From positions 68,037 to 113,636 of the forward strand of contig NZ_JH636445.1 of NCBI RefSeq assembly GCF_000255705.1: a DNA stretch of 45,600 nt. Reading direction: 5' to 3'. The stretch is from Zavarzinella formosa DSM 19928. GTDB taxonomy: Bacteria; Planctomycetota; Planctomycetia; Gemmatales; Gemmataceae. The notes beneath the pieces were generated by a model, which was not told the DNA's origin, ran no database searches, and worked only from the letters and a program-made list of their open reading frames with translations. Each line of letters starts with the position of its first letter. Positions within the stretch are counted from its first letter, which is position 1. The position numbers and the translations under genes were made by a program. This document shows, piece by piece, positions 39,801 through 45,600 of this stretch.

Positions 39801-41714
39801 ATGAGTCAGCACATTAGTTATCGCCCTGATATTGACGGGCTGCGCGCCTTGGCCGTCATGGCGGTGGTCGCCTGTCATGCCCGATTGGGTTTGACCGGGG
39901 GATTTGTCGGCGTTGATGTGTTCTTCGTCATCTCGGGCTTCCTGATCGCCACTTTAATCCGCAAAGACCAGCAGGCGGGGGAATTTTCACTCATTGATTT
40001 TTGGATGAGAAGAATCCGCCGACTGACGCCCGCGCTCTTGGTGGTGGTGGCCGCCACACTGGTGGCAGGCTGGTTTTGGATGCTGCCCGAAGATTATGCC
40101 AACTTGGGGCGTTCGGTCAAATCACTGCTGCTGCTGCGGCCAAACATCCACTTCATGTATGTCACCAACTATTTTGGGGCGGCCGCCGTGACCAAACCCC
40201 TGTTGCACACTTGGTCGCTCGGGGTCGAAGAACAGTTTTACCTCGTCGTGCCGTTTGCGATGCTTTTACTGGCCCGCGTCCGGCGGATTTCGTGGCAGGT
40301 CGGGCTTTTGATGCTGGCGTTAGCGGTCAGCCTCGGGGCGAGTATTTACGGAACGCATCGTTACCCGGTGGCCACGTTCTACCTGATGCCCACGCGGGCA
40401 TGGGAATTTCTGGTCGGCATGTTGCTGTCCTATTGCCCGCCCGACCGGACTACCGGGCGATCCCTTTGCCGGGAACTGGCCGCATGGACGGGACTTGCTT
40501 CGATTCTGCTTCCGGTTTGTCTTTACGACGAGAAAACCCTGTTTCCCGGCCTGTCTGCGATGCCGCCGGTTCTGGGGGCCGCCCTTCTGATTTGGGCCGG
40601 CGGACGTCCTGTCGTGAATCGGTTCTTGTCTTGGCGTCCGGTGGTGTTTGTTGGCATGATCTCGTATTCACTTTATCTCTGGCACTGGCCGGTGATGATG
40701 TTGGCTCAATATCGCGAGGCGATGCCACTGCCGATTTTGGATCGCGTCTCGCTGGTGTTCGGCAGCCTGCTCCTCGGAGCGGCCTCTTGGCGCTTTGTCG
40801 AAACACCCTTCCGAACCAAAACCTTCCTCGCCACCCGGCCGCGATTACTCATGGGGATGGGAACGGCCGTCTTGGCGCTATATGCGACCGGCGTGATCCT
40901 TTACTCCCGCAATGGTTTTGAAAAACGCATTTCTCCGGAAGCCGCCCGGTTTCTCGCGACGGGAGCGCCGGAGAAGGATTGGATGCGCCTCATGACAGCG
41001 CAGGATATCCCGGACAACATGATTTGGCACGGGGACCGCTCAACCCCTCCGTCGATCCTCGTTTGGGGCGATAGTTATGCGATGGTCACGAACCCGGCCA
41101 TCGAATCGTTGAGCCGGAAAACGGGGGTCAACAGTTGCATGGCCACCCGGCTGGGAACGCCGCCGCTGCTGGATTTCATCCCGGAGAACCGGGTGGATTA
41201 TGTTTATGGGTGCCTGCAATTTAACGACGCCGTGATGAATTATCTCCGCAAAACCAAAATCCCGACCGTGATATTGGTCGCGCGTTGGAGCTTCTACGTT
41301 GATGCTCCGGAGGGGGCCGCGGCGTTGCTGAAAACGGTTGACAGCCTGAACACGCTGGGCATCCGGATTTGCTTCATGCGGGAAGTCCCCCGGTATCCGT
41401 TTGATGTCCCCCGGACGCTGGCCCGCCACGCCATGCTTGGCCGGGATTTCAAGGAACTTGCCCTTCCTGCCGAAATCCAAGATTCCATGGACCAGATGTA
41501 CGGGGAACTGCTGCCCAAACTCACCGAACGCGGGGTGACGATTTTGGACCCTCTGCCTTTCTTGAGATCCCCGGAAAATCCCCGCTTGCTGCTTCCGTAC
41601 ACGTCTGATGGCTCCCTGTACATCGACCCGGTCCATCTGAGCAAGCTCGGGGCGGTGACCGTCGAACCGATGTTTGCCCCTGTGTTTGAGTCCGCCGGAC
41701 GCGCGTCTCCATAA
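39801..41714 (+). CDS. OafA/YrhL-type acyltransferase with C-terminal SGNH domain, copy 2
   Basis: 637 residues from ATG 39801. It has the same architecture as copy 1 and roughly two thirds identity by eye in the membrane part. Key blocks: YRPDIDGLRALAVMAVVACH, VDVFFVISGFLIATLI, RRIRRLTPALL, HTWSLGVEEQFYLV, then VWGDSYAM and DPVHLSKLGA in the SGNH domain. Both catalytic pairs are intact. The SGNH domains differ more than the membrane domains, so the two enzymes may modify different acceptors. Probably O-acylates envelope polysaccharide. Confidence 0.9.
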   Translation: MSQHISYRPDIDGLRALAVMAVVACHARLGLTGGFVGVDVFFVISGFLIATLIRKDQQAGEFSLIDFWMRRIRRLTPALLVVVAATLVAGWFWMLPEDYANLGRSVKSLLLLRPNIHFMYVTNYFGAAAVTKPLLHTWSLGVEEQFYLVVPFAMLLLARVRRISWQVGLLMLALAVSLGASIYGTHRYPVATFYLMPTRAWEFLVGMLLSYCPPDRTTGRSLCRELAAWTGLASILLPVCLYDEKTLFPGLSAMPPVLGAALLIWAGGRPVVNRFLSWRPVVFVGMISYSLYLWHWPVMMLAQYREAMPLPILDRVSLVFGSLLLGAASWRFVETPFRTKTFLATRPRLLMGMGTAVLALYATGVILYSRNGFEKRISPEAARFLATGAPEKDWMRLMTAQDIPDNMIWHGDRSTPPSILVWGDSYAMVTNPAIESLSRKTGVNSCMATRLGTPPLLDFIPENRVDYVYGCLQFNDAVMNYLRKTKIPTVILVARWSFYVDAPEGAAALLKTVDSLNTLGIRICFMREVPRYPFDVPRTLARHAMLGRDFKELALPAEIQDSMDQMYGELLPKLTERGVTILDPLPFLRSPENPRLLLPYTSDGSLYIDPVHLSKLGAVTVEPMFAPVFESAGRASP

Positions 41715-41717
41715 TTC

Positions 41718-41746
41718 TCTTCAATTTGTCGAAAAGCGGGGTATGA
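41718..41746 (+). promoter_or_regulatory. Candidate promoter for the DUF1501 gene
   Basis: TATGAT (41741-41746, five of six) lies about 150 bases ahead of the DUF1501 start. The -35 region 17 bases upstream (CTTCAA) is poor. The position fits a separate promoter for the DUF1501-PPC pair now that the DUF1549/1553 gene is far upstream. Confidence 0.3.
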
Positions 41747-41896
41747 TAAATCCACCGCACTCGGGCATGATGTTTGGGAACCGTTTGTGACGCGGTTCTC
41801 GCCAACAACACATCATCGCCTCCCTCCTTGTCAGGCCCGGAAGTCACCCCGCCGGACCGGGCCGATTTCGCCGTGTTCGCAGAACCGGAGACTCTC

Positions 41897-43231
41897 ATGT
41901 TGGAATTCGTTCGCAATCAAGCCCGCACCTGCGACGGGGTTTCCCGCCGGGCGTTCCTGTCGGTCGGCAGCCTCGCCGTCGGCGGGCTGACACTGCCGGG
42001 CCTGCTTCGCATGCAGGCGGCCAAGGCCAAAGAAAGCAGCCTCTCTCGGCCAAAGAAATCGGTCATCCTCATCTGGCAGGCGGGCGGCCCGGCCCATCAA
42101 GATATGTATGACTTGAAGATGGACGCCCCCGCCGAAGTGCGCGGCGAATTCAAGCCCATCGACACCAACGTCTCTGGCATTCGCATCAGCGAACACCTGC
42201 CGCATCAGGCGAAGATCTTCGACAAACTGGCCGTGGTGAGATCCGCGTATCACACCAACGCCGGACACGGCATGGGCTCCCAGTGGATGCTCACCGGTTA
42301 TCAGCCGACCATCGAAGTGAGCGATAACATTTACCCGTCCACCGGGTCCGTGGTGGCCAAGATGAACGGGGCCAACGAACCCGGCATGCCAGCCTATGTG
42401 AACCTGCCGCGAGCCATCGGGCTGGGCAAGGCCGCGTATCTCGGGGCGTCGTACAACCCGTTCGCGCCGGAGGCTGACCCGAATCAGGACAAGTTCGAGG
42501 TTCGCAACCTCAAAATGAACAACCGCGTGGATGCCTCCCGTCTCAACCGTCGGCAAGACCTGCTGAAAGATCTCGACACGATCCGGCGCGACATTGACAC
42601 CAAGGGGGACATCGTCGGCCTCGACACTTTCTACCGCGACGCGATGGAAATGGTGACCAGCCCGCACGCCCAAACAGCGTTTGACATCTCCAAGGAATCG
42701 GTCAAGACCCGCGACCGCTACGGCCGCAACGACCTCGGCCAAAGCTGCCTGCTCGCCCGCCGGTTGGTGGAATCCGGCGTCTCGTTCGTGACGGTTCAAG
42801 CCGGCGGCGGTTGGGACTCTCACGCGGACAACTTCAAGCAACTGAAGACCCGGCTCTTGCCGCAATTCGATCTCGGGGTGGCCGCCCTCGTGAACGACAT
42901 CTACGACCGGGGCTTGCAGGACGACGTTCTGGTGATGGCCTTCGGCGAATTCGGCCGAACCCCGAAGATCAACAAGGACGCGGGCCGCGACCACTGGCCC
43001 GGCGCCATGAGCATCCTGTACGCCGGTGGCGGCATGAAGATGGGCCAGGCCATCGGCACCACCAACATCCTCGGCGAATACCCAACCTCGAAGCCGTACA
43101 CCCCCGGTTGCGTGCTGTCGACGATGTACCACTTCTTGGGCATCGACCACAAGCATGTGTTCATGGATCACGCCCAACGGCCGATGCCGATTCTGGCCGA
43201 AGGCGAACCGATCCGGGAACTCATCGGATAA
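41897..43231 (+). CDS. DUF1501 protein with Tat-type signal
   Basis: 444 residues from ATG 41897 with GGAG six bases upstream; the frame continues to 41774 without signal. The N-terminal SRRAFLSVGSLAVGG is a twin-arginine signal. The DUF1501 body follows: SVILIWQAGGPAHQDMYDLK, EHLPHQAKIFDKLAVVRS, GHGMGSQWMLTG, GGGWDSHADN, VMAFGEFGRTPKIN, GRDHWPGAMS. The fold belongs to the alkaline-phosphatase/sulfatase superfamily, with metal-site-like Asp and His residues (WDSHAD, GRDHWP). It is normally the direct partner of DUF1549/1553 and is exported folded. Function unknown. Confidence 0.93.
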   Translation: MLEFVRNQARTCDGVSRRAFLSVGSLAVGGLTLPGLLRMQAAKAKESSLSRPKKSVILIWQAGGPAHQDMYDLKMDAPAEVRGEFKPIDTNVSGIRISEHLPHQAKIFDKLAVVRSAYHTNAGHGMGSQWMLTGYQPTIEVSDNIYPSTGSVVAKMNGANEPGMPAYVNLPRAIGLGKAAYLGASYNPFAPEADPNQDKFEVRNLKMNNRVDASRLNRRQDLLKDLDTIRRDIDTKGDIVGLDTFYRDAMEMVTSPHAQTAFDISKESVKTRDRYGRNDLGQSCLLARRLVESGVSFVTVQAGGGWDSHADNFKQLKTRLLPQFDLGVAALVNDIYDRGLQDDVLVMAFGEFGRTPKINKDAGRDHWPGAMSILYAGGGMKMGQAIGTTNILGEYPTSKPYTPGCVLSTMYHFLGIDHKHVFMDHAQRPMPILAEGEPIRELIG

Positions 43232-43232
43232 A

Positions 43233-43337
43233 ACATTTTTTCACCGCAGAGACGCAGAGAACGCGGAGAAGACAGAAGAAAAAATCTCTGTTTGATGTCT
43301 TCTCCGCGCTCTCTGCGTCTCTGCGGTGAAAAAATGT
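43233..43337. repeat. Near-perfect 42-bp inverted repeat (CACCGCAGAGACGCAGAGA element)
   Basis: Arms 43233-43274 and 43296-43337 are complementary with a single mismatch in 42 positions and enclose a 21-base loop (GAAGAAAAAATCTCTG...). Arm content is ACATTTTTTCACCGCAG then AGACGCAGAGA. It sits two bases after the DUF1501 stop and 19 bases before the next start, inside a likely operon. It belongs to the CAGAGACGCAGAGA family of intergenic repeats; a degenerate copy is at about 5318-5405. Confidence 0.9.
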
Positions 43338-43356
43338 TTTTCAGGGATTTTTCATC

Positions 43357-45492
43357 ATGCGTTACCTCTTCCCGCTTCTCCTCCTGACCGCTCCCGCCTT
43401 TGCCGAGCTTCCCTCTCCGCGTTTTGACCGGCTGACACCCAACGGTGGCGGGGCCGGTTCCACGGTGGAAGTCCAAATCCAAGGCCAGGATCTTGAAGAG
43501 ACCAAGCAACTGCTGTTCGATCAACCGGGATTGAAGGCCGAGTTTGTCAAAGACAAGGCGTTCAAGATCACCGTGGCCGCCGATGTGCCCGCCGGAATTT
43601 ACGATGTGTGGGCGGGTGGCAAATACGGGGTGAGCAATCCGAAGTTGTTCGTCGTCTCCAAGGGCTTCACAGAAGTGGCCGAGAAAGAGCCGAACGATGA
43701 CCCGACGACTGCCCAAGTGGTGGCCGTGAATTCGATCATCAACGGCCAGTCGGATGGCAACAAAGAAGACGTGTATCGCTTCCCGCTGAAGAAGGGGGAT
43801 CGGGTCATCATCGATTGCCAGTCCGGCAAACTCGAATCGCTGATGGACGCCACCCTGACATTATCCTCCGGCGATGGCAAACAACTCGCCTCCAATGGCG
43901 ATTACAACGGGCGAGATCCCTTCATCGACCACACGGCTGCGGCCGATGGCGATTATCTGGTGAGCGTATACGACCTCTCGTTTCGCGGCGGGTTCAACTA
44001 TCGACTGGCCATCTCCACAAAACCGCAGATCGAGAATGTGTTCCCCCGAGCCGTGCAGGCAGGCAAGCCAACCGCCATCATGATGTATGGTCGAAACCTT
44101 GGCCCGGCCGGTAAGCCATCCTCTTGGAGTATCGACGAACAAAAACTCGATGAGCGGGCCGACACAATCACGCCGCCCGCCGACCTGATGGCGACGGGCC
44201 GGTATGTGTTCCACGAACACCCGACGGATCACAGCGTCTTGCCGACGGCCGCGACATCGACGCTCACGGGCTTTCAATATCGGGCCACGATTGACGGGTT
44301 CGCCACCAACGGGGTGCCAATGCTGGTGACCGACGGGCCGGTGACGCTGGAAGCCGAGCCGAATGATGATCCGAAGAATCCCCAAAAGATCAAACTCCCG
44401 GCGACCGTCAGCGGGCGGTTCGACAAGCCGCGTGACGCCGACTGGTATGAGTTTGAGACCACCGAAGACGGCCCCTATGTGTTCAATGTCTACTGCGAAC
44501 GAATCGCCGGGCGGGCTGACCCGTATTTGGTGGTGATGGACGACAAAGACAACCGGGTGCAAGAACTCGATGATTTTGGCCCGCGAGTGATGGCCTTCGA
44601 TGGCCATTTGCGCGACCCCTCCGGCACGGTAAACCTCTCAAAAAACCGCAAATATCGCGTGCTGGTGCAAGATCGTTACAGCCGGGGCGGGGCACGTTAT
44701 CAATATGTGCTGACTGTCTCGAAGCCCGAGCCGAACTTTTACGCGGCCGTCATTCATGGGCAAAACCTTGGCCCCGGCGCTCTCAACCTCCGCAAAGGGG
44801 GCACGGCTCACTTGGACGCGATCATCCAACATGCGGACGGAACCAGCGCCCCGGTAACCATCACCGCCGAGGGCCTGCCGCCGGGCATTCACACCGCCCC
44901 GCTTTACATCCACACGGACACGCGGGGCACGATGGTCTTCTGGGCCGACGCGGACGCCCCGGATTTCACCGGCCCGATCAAACTGGTGGCCATCAGCACC
45001 CGTTTGGGGAAGGAAGTGAAACGGGAAGTGCGGGCCTATTGCCGGAGCGACAGCACCCAAAACATCGCCTCCAGTCGGCCGATGCGATCGCTGATGGTGT
45101 CTGTTAGAGAAACGTCGCCTTTTCTGCTGATCCCGGAAAAGGAAAAGATTGAGGCCGAGGCCGGAAGCAAGGTGACGTTGAAACTTCAACTCGACCGCAA
45201 ATGGCCCGACTTCAAAAACGCCGTCACGCTGATCCCGCAAAACTTCCCCGGCCCGATCAAGATGGGCAACGTCGTGATCGCCGAGGGCAAGAACGAAGGA
45301 ACGGTGACGCTGGAAATCCAGAACGGAACCCGACCCGGCCAATATACGGTCGTGATCGCGGGTCAGGGCCAGGTTCCGTTTGTGAAGGAAGGCGGCGACC
45401 CGAAGGCCAAGAACAAGGGGGGCAACACGCTGGTGTCATCCCCGGCGAAGCCGATCACGCTGACGGTGTTGGAGAGTGCGAAGAAGAAATAA
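43357..45492 (+). CDS. Exported PPC-domain (bacterial pre-peptidase C-terminal) protein
   Basis: 711 residues from ATG 43357 (AGGGA nine bases upstream). Signal peptide MRYLFPLLLLTAPAFA. A first IPT/TIG-like domain (FDRLTPNGGGAGSTVEVQIQG) is followed by PPC domains, each opening with an EKEPNDDPTTAQ or EAEPNDDPKNPQ motif: residues about 108-225 (VYRFPLKKGDRVIIDCQSG) and about 330-450 (DWYEFETTEDGPYVFNVY). The C-terminal third has Ig-like strands. It is the usual third member of the DUF1549/1553-DUF1501 group and is probably a surface or periplasmic binding protein. Confidence 0.9.
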   Translation: MRYLFPLLLLTAPAFAELPSPRFDRLTPNGGGAGSTVEVQIQGQDLEETKQLLFDQPGLKAEFVKDKAFKITVAADVPAGIYDVWAGGKYGVSNPKLFVVSKGFTEVAEKEPNDDPTTAQVVAVNSIINGQSDGNKEDVYRFPLKKGDRVIIDCQSGKLESLMDATLTLSSGDGKQLASNGDYNGRDPFIDHTAAADGDYLVSVYDLSFRGGFNYRLAISTKPQIENVFPRAVQAGKPTAIMMYGRNLGPAGKPSSWSIDEQKLDERADTITPPADLMATGRYVFHEHPTDHSVLPTAATSTLTGFQYRATIDGFATNGVPMLVTDGPVTLEAEPNDDPKNPQKIKLPATVSGRFDKPRDADWYEFETTEDGPYVFNVYCERIAGRADPYLVVMDDKDNRVQELDDFGPRVMAFDGHLRDPSGTVNLSKNRKYRVLVQDRYSRGGARYQYVLTVSKPEPNFYAAVIHGQNLGPGALNLRKGGTAHLDAIIQHADGTSAPVTITAEGLPPGIHTAPLYIHTDTRGTMVFWADADAPDFTGPIKLVAISTRLGKEVKREVRAYCRSDSTQNIASSRPMRSLMVSVRETSPFLLIPEKEKIEAEAGSKVTLKLQLDRKWPDFKNAVTLIPQNFPGPIKMGNVVIAEGKNEGTVTLEIQNGTRPGQYTVVIAGQGQVPFVKEGGDPKAKNKGGNTLVSSPAKPITLTVLESAKKK

Positions 45493-45502
45493 ATGAATGA
45501 AT

Positions 45503-45533
45503 GAGCCTCCACATCGTGGCGATGCGGAGGCTC
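45503..45533 (+). terminator. Hairpin after the PPC gene
   Basis: GAGCCTCC-A-CATCG-TGG-CGATG-C-GGAGGCTC gives a 13-bp stem with one A-C mismatch and a 3-base loop, 11 bases past the stop. No T-run follows, so it may act as a Rho-dependent or stabilising hairpin. Confidence 0.55.
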
Positions 45534-45600
45534 TGCGGCAGAGCGATCTCTCCTCATTGGGGCGTTATGCTAGTTGCGGGAAGGCCAGTCGCTTGATTTT

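Noticed and set aside
41831-43177. 448-codon minus-strand open frame
   Set aside because: Antisense to DUF1501, which has a Tat signal, ribosome site and all family blocks.

Overview
The window reads as a chromosome segment of a planctomycete, most likely close to Gemmataceae. The case rests on gene families rather than on any marker RNA. There is a DUF1549/DUF1553 protein with its DUF1501 and pre-peptidase C-terminal (PPC) partners, a DUF1559 pseudopilin paired with a small lipoprotein, DUF4058, DUF4190 and DUF2203 proteins, WD40 and LRR exported proteins, and an exported RTX protein whose N-terminus carries the LEARDVPA-type motif common in Gemmataceae surface proteins. Base composition is GC-rich, so long antisense shadow reading frames are frequent. 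No rRNA, tRNA, CRISPR array or insertion sequence was recognised.

Layout. 1-3.6 kb (minus): a truncated Rpn-like nuclease, a possible terminator-ended small RNA, a DUF2203 protein and a NagB/PIG-L fusion. 3.9-5.3 kb (plus): a 26-unit RTX repeat protein with a cellulose-binding CBM2 tail. 5.4-10 kb: nuoC, an SGNH hydrolase, a GT2 glycosyltransferase, and a minus-strand DUF971-Mrp pair (the parts of plant HCF101 as separate genes), followed by a DUF4058 protein. 10.1-18 kb (plus): a DUF58 protein, then three consecutive genes carrying one, two and three copies of the same roughly 145-residue PsbP/DcrB-like domain. The last two also share an N-terminal zinc ribbon and a membrane anchor. 18.1-23 kb: rplC away from any ribosomal operon, DUF4190, Nudix and TPR genes, and a hybrid histidine kinase whose second PAS domain is a LOV blue-light sensor. 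23.4-27 kb (plus): a double WD40 propeller protein, a 0.6 kb non-coding stretch and three tiny Flp-pilin-like genes of 61 codons each. 27-32 kb (minus): a BatA/VWA membrane protein, the lipoprotein/DUF1559 pair and a TPR protein. 32-45.5 kb (plus): a TspO-like membrane protein, an exported Cys-rich copper-storage protein, a toxin-antitoxin pair, DUF1549/1553, a second DUF4058-like gene, two tandem acyltransferase/SGNH paralogues with near-identical leader blocks, DUF1501 and a PPC-domain protein.

Most of the content concerns the cell envelope and outside: exported repeat proteins, polysaccharide acylation and glycosylation, pilins and Planctomycetes-specific secreted proteins. The best candidates for undescribed biology are the 1-2-3 domain-copy cluster (11.2-18.0 kb), the LOV kinase with a Leu at its usual signalling Gln (20.9-22.9 kb), the trio of mini-pilins without tad machinery (26.1-27.0 kb), and the conserved leader blocks before the acyltransferase pair (37.4-39.8 kb). 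All functional statements come from motif reading by eye; no database search was run.
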